From positions 528,769 through 592,768 of the forward strand of contig NZ_WXYO01000002.1 in assembly GCF_009901585.1 (NCBI RefSeq): 64,000 nt of DNA, read 5' to 3'. The stretch's first letter is position 1. Each line of letters starts with the position of its first letter. Source of the stretch: Poritiphilus flavus. Its GTDB lineage: Bacteria; Bacteroidota; Bacteroidia; Flavobacteriales; Flavobacteriaceae. This document shows positions 15,499 to 23,399 of the stretch, piece after piece. The translations under genes and the position numbers were made by a program. The notes beneath the pieces are model-generated. The model saw nothing but the letters and a program-made list of their open reading frames with translations, did no database searches and was not told the origin of the DNA.

Positions 15499-16281
15499 TT
15501 AGGAATTAACTTCTTGCATCTTTCGAATTTGCTTTAACAGCATTTTCTTGGGTGTAAAAGGAATGGATTTCATCATCAGACTTTGGGCGACAGTAAGGCC
15601 CGATACCACATCTAACTTACCTTTTAGCATTCCGTCGTATCCGGCTTCCGCGACAGAGCGTGCACTCACCGTTTTTTCAAAAAGGTCCGTTTTGTCCATG
15701 CCTGATACCGCTGCAAATTCTGTTTCAGTGGCGCCCGGCATCAGCGTGGTTATGGTGACATTGGTATCGTACAGTTCTTCAGATATGGCGTTCCCGAGAT
15801 AGGTAACGTAGGCCTTAGAGGCAAAGTATATCGCTTGCAAAGGGCCAGGGAGGAAACTGGCTGTAGAGGAAGTGTTCAGTATCTTTCCACTGTTCCTGGA
15901 TACCATCCGGGGAAGAAAAAGGTACATCAGTTCCGTAAGGGAAACCATATTCAGGTTGATCATTTCCTGCTGCCTGGACCAGGGAAGCTCATGGAATTTT
16001 CCCCTTAAACCAAAACCAGCGTTGTTGATCAGGTATTTTACCTCAATGCCTGAGTTCGATATTTGCTCAAATAATGCCTGGGCTGCCCCTGCTTTGCTAA
16101 GGTCTTTGGCGATTGCGGTTACACGGATGCCATGCTGCTGTTCTAACTCTTTTTGTAATTCGGTCAGCTTTTCAATTCTGCGGGCTACTATAATGAGGTC
16201 TCCGCCCCGTTCGGCATGGATCCTTGCCAGTTCCAGACCTATTCCGCTACTTGCCCCTGTTACTAATGCTACTTCTTTCAT
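15499..16281 (-). CDS. Short-chain dehydrogenase/reductase
   Basis: The 260-residue SDR has TGASSGIG at residues 8-15, the NNAG motif near 86-89, catalytic Ser138 or Ser139 and Tyr152/Lys156 (YFASK). The layout matches DltE/YqjQ-type SDRs that reduce ketones or acyl chains with NADPH. It opens a four-gene operon with the AraC regulator 26 bases downstream. The promoter region holds a TAATTTTG -7 box and AraC-like direct repeats. Confidence 0.92.
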   Translation of the reverse strand: MKEVALVTGASSGIGLELARIHAERGGDLIIVARRIEKLTELQKELEQQHGIRVTAIAKDLSKAGAAQALFEQISNSGIEVKYLINNAGFGLRGKFHELPWSRQQEMINLNMVSLTELMYLFLPRMVSRNSGKILNTSSTASFLPGPLQAIYFASKAYVTYLGNAISEELYDTNVTITTLMPGATETEFAAVSGMDKTDLFEKTVSARSVAEAGYDGMLKGKLDVVSGLTVAQSLMMKSIPFTPKKMLLKQIRKMQEVNS

Positions 16282-16310
16282 GATACCTGCTTTATTTTAA
16301 TTCTACAGCA

Positions 16311-16374
16311 CAAAATTACGAGCAGCACAGGACCCATTTGTATACATTTTACAGAAGCATGTATACATTTTACA
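16311..16374 (-). promoter_or_regulatory. Operon promoter with perfect direct repeat, likely AraC site
   Basis: TGTATACATTTTACA occurs twice, at 16339-16353 and 16360-16374, a period of exactly 21 bp. On the minus strand a -7 box TAATTTTG (complement of 16311-16318) lies 20 bases downstream of the nearer repeat, with no good -33 box, so the repeats sit where an activator would replace it. This is the classic layout of an AraC-family activator site. Confidence 0.65.
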
Positions 16375-16497
16375 TAATTAGGTATCAGGGAATATGTTGT
16401 GTATTAATGTTCGGATAAAGCAATTACAGCGCAAAATATAGCTTAGGTTATTCAGGGGCAGGTAGGGTGGTCAACTGGCCTGTATTGGAGCGAACGC

Positions 16498-17352
16498 TCA
16501 GAATTTTCCAGCCCATCGAATTGCATTACTGAGCATTTGAAGGTTTTCCGGAATATCGTATGCTGCTGCCTGATGTCCCAGGGCGGAATAGAAGGAACGG
16601 CCTTTGCCCACTTCTTTATACCAGGCAATGGGATGATCAGCACCCATACCAAAATCTTTGTCCGGAGCAAGCAGCGGAAGGCTGCCATTGGGGTCTATCC
16701 CGGATTCATCCAGCCTGTAAAGGACCTGGCAACCATTTTCCCTGGGATTGTTAAAGAATGTATACCATTCTTCCTCGTGGGTCCAAAGGGTTGGTAAACC
16801 CTCGGTTAGTACTGGATCTCCTTGCTCCAGGTGCATGTCCGCCGTTTGAAACTGAGGGTGTAAGGTATGATGAGAAAACTTGGCTCCAATTAGTGTGTTT
16901 TCGTACCAATCCCACTGATGCGAATCATCTCCCGCCGCATGAATACCTACAAAACCGCCGCCATTTTCAATATATTTTCGGAAGGCCGCCCTTTGGGTTT
17001 CATTCAGTACCTTACCACTGGTGTTATTCCAAATGACCACATCAAAAAACTGTAATTGTTCCTTGTTGAATACTGCCCCGTTGTCTGTGGTAAATAGTGA
17101 CCAGCCATTGGCTTCCGCCATTTGAGCAAAAACTGGTAATGAAGCTTCAATTGCCTCCCCATGTCTGAAGCCATTGGTCTTTGAAAACAGAAGCACCGTC
17201 TTGCCGCTCAGATCCGAAGGCAAGTCCGGTGGATCGGTCTCATAGAAATTAAATCCATATTTCGCCTTGTAAATAAATAGTCCGAAAGCTATAAGACAAA
17301 GCAATAACAACCCAAGTAAGGAGAATGCTGCCATTTTGATTTTGCGTTTCAT
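16498..17352 (-). CDS. Membrane-anchored ThuA domain protein
   Basis: The 284-residue protein has an N-terminal membrane helix (about residues 6-27) and a ThuA domain with landmarks VLLFSKTNGFRHGEAIEA, VIWNNTSG, GGGFVGIHAAGDD and PIAWYKEVGKGRSFYSALGH. ThuA is a class I glutamine amidotransferase-like fold linked to trehalose and sugar use; its reaction is not established. It is 51 bases downstream of the large ThuA fusion protein, which has a second ThuA domain, so both are probably in one operon. Confidence 0.9.
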   Translation of the reverse strand: MKRKIKMAAFSLLGLLLLCLIAFGLFIYKAKYGFNFYETDPPDLPSDLSGKTVLLFSKTNGFRHGEAIEASLPVFAQMAEANGWSLFTTDNGAVFNKEQLQFFDVVIWNNTSGKVLNETQRAAFRKYIENGGGFVGIHAAGDDSHQWDWYENTLIGAKFSHHTLHPQFQTADMHLEQGDPVLTEGLPTLWTHEEEWYTFFNNPRENGCQVLYRLDESGIDPNGSLPLLAPDKDFGMGADHPIAWYKEVGKGRSFYSALGHQAAAYDIPENLQMLSNAIRWAGKF

Positions 17353-17403
17353 GACAATTGAATTGTGTTAATGTGGATACGATAGCCTATTCGGTTTGCA
17401 GCA

Positions 17404-20400
17404 TCACTCATTGAGGAGCTCAAACCAGTCCAGCACCGTGATCAGATCGCCATCTTTGGCCTCTTCATTTTTAAAGATAATGTATAGATCTTGCTTCCCA
17501 TTTATTTGTTTATTAAAGGGACTGCGGATCTCTTCCAACTTAAAGTCGGTCAGACCTACTTTCAATTCAAGACTGGAGATCAATTCGCCATCCAGTCCAC
17601 CAAGCCGGAATTCTACATCACCGCCCTGGGTTATCCCTTTTACCAGCCCGTATCGGCCTCTTATGGCCTTAACTTCGCTGAGATCGATTTCCCGGAACAT
17701 CAGGTAACTTCCCTTGGTACCCACCGCAATGGTCATATCTTCGTCTATTCCCGGTGTCTCGTCCGCATTTACAAAGAAAGTCATGGAAGACCCTTCGTCG
17801 CTGCTCTCAGCCTCCATATGCGGATACCGGAGGAGCAGGGTTTGCTTGGCAGTAAGAGGTTCTATATTCCCACCTCCTTTGTCAGTATAGCTCGCTGTTA
17901 ATATATAAGAACCTTTGGTGTCTGAATTGCGGTGTTCCTCACTGCTATAGCTACCTTTTACGGGGTATTTTGAAGGGTTTCCGGATTGGCCCTGCTCTGA
18001 AAGAGAAAGGATGTACTTCACCATTTGATCAACATCTGACTGTGAAAGCCCGGGGTGAGCCGCCATTGGAGTCTCCCCCCAATTGCCACCACCTCCGTTT
18101 ACGATCTTATCCGCCAGTAATGCCGCTGCTGAATTATCCAAAGCATATCTATCCGCAATAGCCTGGTAGGAGGGGCCTATGGACTTTTCTTTTTCTTTAT
18201 GGCAGGCCATACAATCCGACGCATCCATTAGTCCTTTTCCGATGGAGGCATAAGCGTTATCCGCCAGATCAGCATGACTCTTCGCAGCCGCTACCTGGTC
18301 ATTGCCCTCCGGAAGATAATCAAAGGATACCAGCACATCTGAGGCGTTTAGGGTACCCTCTTTCAAACTACCGTCTTCCGCATCGCTTACATGGATCTGG
18401 TAGGCGATGTCCACTGCTTTACCAGGCCAGTAAAAGTCACTGTTACCCCTGGTAATCTCCCAAGAAAGTTGCGGCAGTTCATTACCGACAATGATCTGGG
18501 TTTCCGTCTCCGCGACGTTTCCCTCTTCATCCTCAACCTTAAGTTTCACAGTGAATTTGCCAGAGGCCTCAAAAGTATAAGCGGTTTCGGATTCCGTGGA
18601 ACTGGCATCAGATTCGCCAAAATCCCATTGATAGCTCAGCTGGTCCCCATCATAATCAATGGAGTTACGTCCGGAAAAATTAACAGTAAGCGGAGTTGCA
18701 CCAATAGCTTTATCCGTTGTGATCCTGGCCAGGGGAATGCGGTTGCCCTTGGTAAACTCAATACGGGAAAGCGTGGCATCCACATTTTGGGAAAACCAGC
18801 CTGAGCCGTATTCTAAAATATACAGCGCCCCATCAGGACCAAATACCATATCTATGACATTGTGAAGTGCCATATTGGGTACGATCCGTGTGAGCTTGTC
18901 CAAATCTCCATCCTCGGTCATCGTAACAGCGAAGATCCATCCGCGCATCCAGTCGTAGATCAATAGCTTACCGTCAAAATAATCGGGAAACTTCCGACCG
19001 CTCTCGGGGTAGTCATCAGTGTAGAATACAGGCCCTGCCATGGCGTTCCGGGATCCGGTTCCCAGGGCGGGAAATTCTTCAGAAACGGAGTAGGGGTAAT
19101 AGATCATGGCTGGTTGTGCCGGAGGCAGATCCTGCATTCCGGTGTTATTCGGAGAATTGTTTTGCGGTTTGTCGGGGTTGAAGGCGGCGCCTGAAGTATT
19201 AGTTGCAAAGTTATAAGCGTGATATACCTTGTTATCGGCAATAAAGTAGGGCCAACCGTAGTTTCCTGCCTGTCTCGCCTGGTTTACCTCGTCATAACCC
19301 ATAACCCCAAGTGAGAGGGAGTCTTTGCTGGCATCCGGACCGACCTCTCCCCAATAAAGGTATCCGGTACGGGAATCTATGGAAATACGGTATGGATTCC
19401 GATTACCCATTACGTAGATCTCAGGCCGTCCTTTGGGATTGTCCTTTCCAAACAGATTGCCCTCGGGAATGCTATAGGTACCATCCGCCTCGGGCTTTAT
19501 CCTGAGGATTTTCCCTCGTAGGTCGTTGGTATTTGCGGCCGACTTTTGAGCGTCCCAAGGGGCGCGTCCGTCGCGTTCATCGATAGGAGCAAATCCATTG
19601 GAAGCATGTGGGTTTGTGTTGTCCCCGGTGGAAAGGAAGAGGTTCCCATTCGGACCAAATTCCAGAGATCCACCGGAATGACAGCATTCTTCTCTTTGGG
19701 CTTTCACCTCCAGCAGTACTTTTTCAGATCCCAGATCCAGCGTATAGTCTTTTAGAACAAATCTGGAGAGCTTTTGTACGGCTTGCTCGCCGGGATCGGA
19801 ATAGTAAAGGTATACCCAATTATTTGTGGCATATTCCGGATCCAGGGCCATGCCCAAAAGACCATCCTCCAGTCCGGAGAAGACCTCTAGCCGGGCAATG
19901 ACACTGTCCCTGGCGGTCTCCAGGTCATAAATATGCACAGTTCCTTTGCGTTCAATAAAGAGGATCTTGTTCTGATCCAAAAAGTCGAGCTCCATGGGTT
20001 CTGCCAGATTCTGGGTGAAAGTAACCTTGGAAAAGCGATTCTCTTCCGGGACCACCTCTGCATAAGCCTTGCTGTAATCTATCAGCGAGCCGGGCCCTAT
20101 GGCATATCGTATCCCACCTAAAAGATGGCTTAGGAAAAGTGGATCCGCATATTGTTCCTTCGTATGGCCTAACCCGGTATAGAAAGAGCGGCCCCCATCG
20201 TATTCCTTATACCAGGCTATGGGGTGATTGCTGCCATTGGTACCTCCGGTATAGGTAGACTCATCAATGGTCAGCAGTACCTTGTTTCCGGGATAAATGG
20301 ATTTGAAATTGTACCACTCATCCGGAGTTTTCCAGCTCTGCGGAAGGGAATCGGTTGCCTGATGATTAGGATTGGTAACATGTACAACCCCTTCCTGTAC

Positions 20401-20838
20401 ATTGGGGTCCAAGGGGTGACTATCAAAATAAGCCCCAACCATTTCCCCATACCACGGCCAGCCGTATTCCGTATCGGCTGCGGCATGTACACCCACAAAG
20501 CCGCCTCCAGCCTGAATGAATCGCTCTACCTGGCTCTGCTGAACCGGATCTAAAACATCACTGGTAGTATTCAGGAATACGATCACCTGGAAATCTTTTA
20601 AATAGGCCTCGTTAAACTGTTGGGCGTCTTCAGTGGCTTCAACGATGAAGTTATGTTGAACCCCCAATTTCCTGATGGCCTCTATTCCTGTTTCAATGGA
20701 CTCGTGGCGATAGCCGGCGGTTTTGGAAAAGACCAATACTTTAATATCGTTCGTGCTAGCACGAAAGACAAAGAAATAGGCAGCCGTTATCAACAGTACT
20801 ATTACAGCCAGAATGGAAAGGAGTATCTTTTTTCTCAT
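17404..20838 (-). CDS. ThuA / sugar dehydrogenase / PKD / cytochrome c / CBM6 fusion
   Basis: The 1,144-residue protein has a membrane helix (about 4-22), a ThuA domain (30-245), a glucose/sorbosone dehydrogenase-type six-bladed propeller (about 270-690; FLDQNKILFIERKGTVHIYD, then DPEYATNNWVYLYYSDPG), a PKD domain (about 716-785), a cytochrome c domain with CMACH near residue 875, and a CBM6-like carbohydrate-binding domain (about 1008-1144). It should oxidise a bound sugar or polysaccharide end in the periplasm and pass electrons to its own heme. I chose the ATG at 20838; the start at 20877 would place 13 residues within the operator region. The gene is divergent from a NrtR-type regulator, with palindromes over the promoter. 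Confidence 0.9.
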   Translation of the reverse strand: MRKKILLSILAVIVLLITAAYFFVFRASTNDIKVLVFSKTAGYRHESIETGIEAIRKLGVQHNFIVEATEDAQQFNEAYLKDFQVIVFLNTTSDVLDPVQQSQVERFIQAGGGFVGVHAAADTEYGWPWYGEMVGAYFDSHPLDPNVQEGVVHVTNPNHQATDSLPQSWKTPDEWYNFKSIYPGNKVLLTIDESTYTGGTNGSNHPIAWYKEYDGGRSFYTGLGHTKEQYADPLFLSHLLGGIRYAIGPGSLIDYSKAYAEVVPEENRFSKVTFTQNLAEPMELDFLDQNKILFIERKGTVHIYDLETARDSVIARLEVFSGLEDGLLGMALDPEYATNNWVYLYYSDPGEQAVQKLSRFVLKDYTLDLGSEKVLLEVKAQREECCHSGGSLEFGPNGNLFLSTGDNTNPHASNGFAPIDERDGRAPWDAQKSAANTNDLRGKILRIKPEADGTYSIPEGNLFGKDNPKGRPEIYVMGNRNPYRISIDSRTGYLYWGEVGPDASKDSLSLGVMGYDEVNQARQAGNYGWPYFIADNKVYHAYNFATNTSGAAFNPDKPQNNSPNNTGMQDLPPAQPAMIYYPYSVSEEFPALGTGSRNAMAGPVFYTDDYPESGRKFPDYFDGKLLIYDWMRGWIFAVTMTEDGDLDKLTRIVPNMALHNVIDMVFGPDGALYILEYGSGWFSQNVDATLSRIEFTKGNRIPLARITTDKAIGATPLTVNFSGRNSIDYDGDQLSYQWDFGESDASSTESETAYTFEASGKFTVKLKVEDEEGNVAETETQIIVGNELPQLSWEITRGNSDFYWPGKAVDIAYQIHVSDAEDGSLKEGTLNASDVLVSFDYLPEGNDQVAAAKSHADLADNAYASIGKGLMDASDCMACHKEKEKSIGPSYQAIADRYALDNSAAALLADKIVNGGGGNWGETPMAAHPGLSQSDVDQMVKYILSLSEQGQSGNPSKYPVKGSYSSEEHRNSDTKGSYILTASYTDKGGGNIEPLTAKQTLLLRYPHMEAESSDEGSSMTFFVNADETPGIDEDMTIAVGTKGSYLMFREIDLSEVKAIRGRYGLVKGITQGGDVEFRLGGLDGELISSLELKVGLTDFKLEEIRSPFNKQINGKQDLYIIFKNEEAKDGDLITVLDWFELLNE

Positions 20839-20863
20839 GTCAGAAATATCAAAAAGGAATAGT

Positions 20864-20880
20864 TGAGTGAAAATCACTCA
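20864..20880. promoter_or_regulatory. Palindromic operator 1
   Basis: TGAGTGA-AAA-TCACTCA is a perfect 17-bp palindrome. It overlaps the start of a TACTTTTG -7 box on the minus strand (complement of 20879-20886), which would drive the ThuA fusion gene. A bound repressor would block that promoter. Confidence 0.65.
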
Positions 20881-20904
20881 AAAGTAAAAATAATTTTGAA
20901 ACAT

Positions 20905-20921
20905 TGAGTGTTTTTTACTCA
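20905..20921. promoter_or_regulatory. Palindromic operator 2
   Basis: TGAGT and ACTCA arms frame a T-run in a 17-bp site of the same length as operator 1, centred 41 bp away (about four helical turns). It overlaps the -33 TTG of the predicted regulator promoter. Confidence 0.6.
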
Positions 20922-20927
20922 TTATCT

Positions 20928-20935
20928 TATTTTTG
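20928..20935 (+). promoter_or_regulatory. -7 box for the Nudix-type regulator
   Basis: TATTTTTG matches TAnnTTTG exactly, with a TTG at 20904-20906, 21 bases upstream. This supports autoregulation through operator 2 and the ATG at 20956 as the start of the regulator. Confidence 0.5.
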
Positions 20936-20955
20936 TATCTAAATCCGCTACAAGA

Positions 20956-21729
20956 ATGTCCGAAATCCATGCAGATATCCTGGCCTCCATACGGGAAGAC
21001 ATCCCAAAGTTCATCCCGCAGCTTTCCGTAAATTGCATGATCTTCAGATTTTGCGATCAAAAGTTACAAGTATCAGTAGTTCAGCCGATTAACAGTGACT
21101 TTTGGGTGCTTCCCGGTGGTTTTGTCTACCAGGATGAGAGCATAGATGAGGCAGCCAGGCGGACTATTTTAGAACAAACCGAAGTAGCAGACCTGATCCT
21201 TAGCCAATTCGGGACTTATGGTCAGGCAGATCGCAATTTTAAGGAAGAGTTTTCAGCTTTTGCCGAATCCGTTTTTGCTCCGGATATCTATGAATGGCTT
21301 TCTAATCGCTTCGTTACTATAGGATACTATAGCATATTGGGAGACCTGACCATCAAACTCAGGAAAAATCCTTTGTTTGAAAAGGTTGAATGGATGAATA
21401 TTGATGACATTGGGCAACTGGCGCTGGATCATACGGAACTTGTTATGGAGGCCCGTAAGGTTATGGCCAGGGAACTGTTGAGCAAGCCGCTGTTGTTGAG
21501 CTTTATACCGGATACTTTTACTATTCCCGAACTGCAGAAGCTCTATGAGGAAATTCTGGGAAGGTCTGTAGATCGTGGAAACTTCAGGCAAAAGATGCTG
21601 AAGTCGAATAGCCTGATTAAGATCGGACCAAGCAAAGCAAAGACTAAAAGTCGCCCTCCAGACCTATACAAACTGGACCGGAAAAATTATCTCCGGTCCC
21701 TGTCTGAAAATTTTAAATTTGGCTTTTGA
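20956..21729 (+). CDS. NrtR-type Nudix-domain transcriptional regulator
   Basis: The 257-residue protein joins an N-terminal Nudix-like domain (about residues 15-150) to a C-terminal winged helix (about 160-240). The Nudix box is degenerate: FVYQDESIDEAARRTILEQTEV lacks the full REUXEE signature, so it probably binds rather than cleaves a ligand. The wing region shows FTIPELQKLYEEILGRSVDRGNFRQKML, typical of NrtR family regulators that control NAD or sugar pathways in Bacteroidota. The ATG at 20956 follows the promoter directly; a start at 20908 would lie inside the operator. The divergent sugar-dehydrogenase operon is the likely target. Confidence 0.85.
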   Translation: MSEIHADILASIREDIPKFIPQLSVNCMIFRFCDQKLQVSVVQPINSDFWVLPGGFVYQDESIDEAARRTILEQTEVADLILSQFGTYGQADRNFKEEFSAFAESVFAPDIYEWLSNRFVTIGYYSILGDLTIKLRKNPLFEKVEWMNIDDIGQLALDHTELVMEARKVMARELLSKPLLLSFIPDTFTIPELQKLYEEILGRSVDRGNFRQKMLKSNSLIKIGPSKAKTKSRPPDLYKLDRKNYLRSLSENFKFGF

Positions 21730-21777
21730 TGCTGTTACTTCCAAATCCTTAGTAAAAAAGAAGATCTGCACAAATGT

Positions 21778-23148
21778 TTATACCCCTCTTGAAAAAAGGA
21801 CTGTAGATACCGTTTTGAAGATGATCTTCAGGTCAATGATAACGGATTTGTTCTTGATATAAAACAAGTCGTATTCCAGCTTGGCGATAGAATCCTCGAG
21901 ATTCTCCCCGTATTTGAACTTTACCTGCGCCCAGCCTGTAATTCCGGGTTTGATAAGGTGTCGTACGTTATACAATGGGGTAGTGGCCTTTAGCTGGTCC
22001 ACAAAGACCTTTCGCTCGGGTCGCGGGCCGATAAACTGCATATCTCCGCGAATTATCGAAAGGATCTGAGGGAGTTCATCCACCCGATACCTTCGCAGGA
22101 TACGGCCAAAGGCGGTAATCCGTGCATCGTTCTTTTGCGCCATTTTGGCCCCTGCTTTTTCCGCGTTGACCACCATGGACCTGAATTTGAATATTTTGAA
22201 TTCCTTCCCGTTCTTACCTACCCTGTACTGGGTGTAGAACAACGGCCCTCTGTTGAAAAAGAGGTTCAATATGATCACAAAGGGCAGGACCAGCAGGAAA
22301 ACCAGGCTGATAAAAAAGCAGAAAAGGAAGTTTATCACAAAACTCACCATAGACTGCAGGTAGCGTATCCTTTTGCTCTGCAAGTGAAGCATTTCATAGA
22401 AACTGTCATTTCTTGATTTTATGGGAAGCGCTTCGTAAACATTTTCGTAGAAAGAGGTAAAGGTGAGCAGTTCTTTCCCTTCTATCATGGCATTTAAGAG
22501 CCGGCCTTCAACGTTAAGGGGGAGATCGTCGTAGTTTCGGATATTGACGATCCAGGTGTTAATATCATTTTTCTGGGCGAGGAATTTCTCGTTGAATTCA
22601 GAGACGTTTTTTTCAATGGAATAGGTCCCGGCAACATTGTAAAAGGTCTCAAAATCCTCCCCGTTTATCTTATTGATATCACTGTTTAGCGTTCTGCCTG
22701 TTTCGCTGTCGTAAATGTAAAATACCTTTTTTTCAATGTGTACGATCTTGAAGACGGATTCAAAGAACATTCTCCAGATAAAGAATTGGAGCGGGGTAGA
22801 GATCAGGAATAGCAGTAGTGATTTCCTCCAAAAGCCTAAATCGAACAGAAGTATGGCAAAAACCACTATGGAAATGGAGAATAGTATTGCCGTTACAACA
22901 GACTTGGTAATGGCCGCCCCGGAATTGGAGCTTACTTTTTCTATGTTATAGCTTTCCAGCACATAGGCGTAGGTAAGATAAAAAAGAAACCCCAGGCTTA
23001 TCAGAATGGACTTAGCGAAAAAGTCCAGATTCTCCTGGTCCACCGCCTTGTTAATGAACAGACCAAGCGCCAGACCAATGATGAAAAGGTCGCCCAACAG
23101 TAAAATGAACTTGCGTTCATTCTTATTTAAAATTGCCGAATCTGCCAT
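21778..23148 (-). CDS. Polyprenyl-phosphate sugar-1-phosphate transferase
   Basis: The 456-residue protein has four or five N-terminal membrane helices (about 1-120), a CoA-binding-like linker region and a C-terminal bacterial sugar transferase domain from about residue 260. The latter has the re-entrant hydrophobic helix, KIFKFRSM, VDELPQ with the catalytic Asp-Glu pair, GDMQFIGPRPE and KPGITGWAQV. It loads the first sugar phosphate onto undecaprenyl phosphate to start each repeat unit. It is the last of three minus-strand capsule genes. The 250 bases upstream of it show nothing notable. Confidence 0.93.
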   Translation of the reverse strand: MADSAILNKNERKFILLLGDLFIIGLALGLFINKAVDQENLDFFAKSILISLGFLFYLTYAYVLESYNIEKVSSNSGAAITKSVVTAILFSISIVVFAILLFDLGFWRKSLLLFLISTPLQFFIWRMFFESVFKIVHIEKKVFYIYDSETGRTLNSDINKINGEDFETFYNVAGTYSIEKNVSEFNEKFLAQKNDINTWIVNIRNYDDLPLNVEGRLLNAMIEGKELLTFTSFYENVYEALPIKSRNDSFYEMLHLQSKRIRYLQSMVSFVINFLFCFFISLVFLLVLPFVIILNLFFNRGPLFYTQYRVGKNGKEFKIFKFRSMVVNAEKAGAKMAQKNDARITAFGRILRRYRVDELPQILSIIRGDMQFIGPRPERKVFVDQLKATTPLYNVRHLIKPGITGWAQVKFKYGENLEDSIAKLEYDLFYIKNKSVIIDLKIIFKTVSTVLFSRGV

Positions 23149-23399
23149 TCGTTAATTTTTAGTGGGGAGCGCAATAATACAATATTTTTTTGGCCGCCGG
23201 AACTCCTCAACTTTAAATTAGTTCAATAGGTTAAAAACCCGATAAACTCCCATAAAATAAGGCACTACAATTGGCCGCGCTCCCGTGTTGTTTCTATGTT
23301 CTTTTTATTCAAAAAGCATATCTACGACACATGCCAAATAGGGATATCTATCCCATTTTTCAAAAGTCCGCAGTAAGAAAGTTTGGGGGATGTTACGGT

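Noticed and set aside
17402-17415. A TCACTCA half-site near the end of the ThuA fusion gene
   Set aside because: Only one arm of the 17-bp palindrome is present and it lies in coding sequence, so chance is the simplest explanation.
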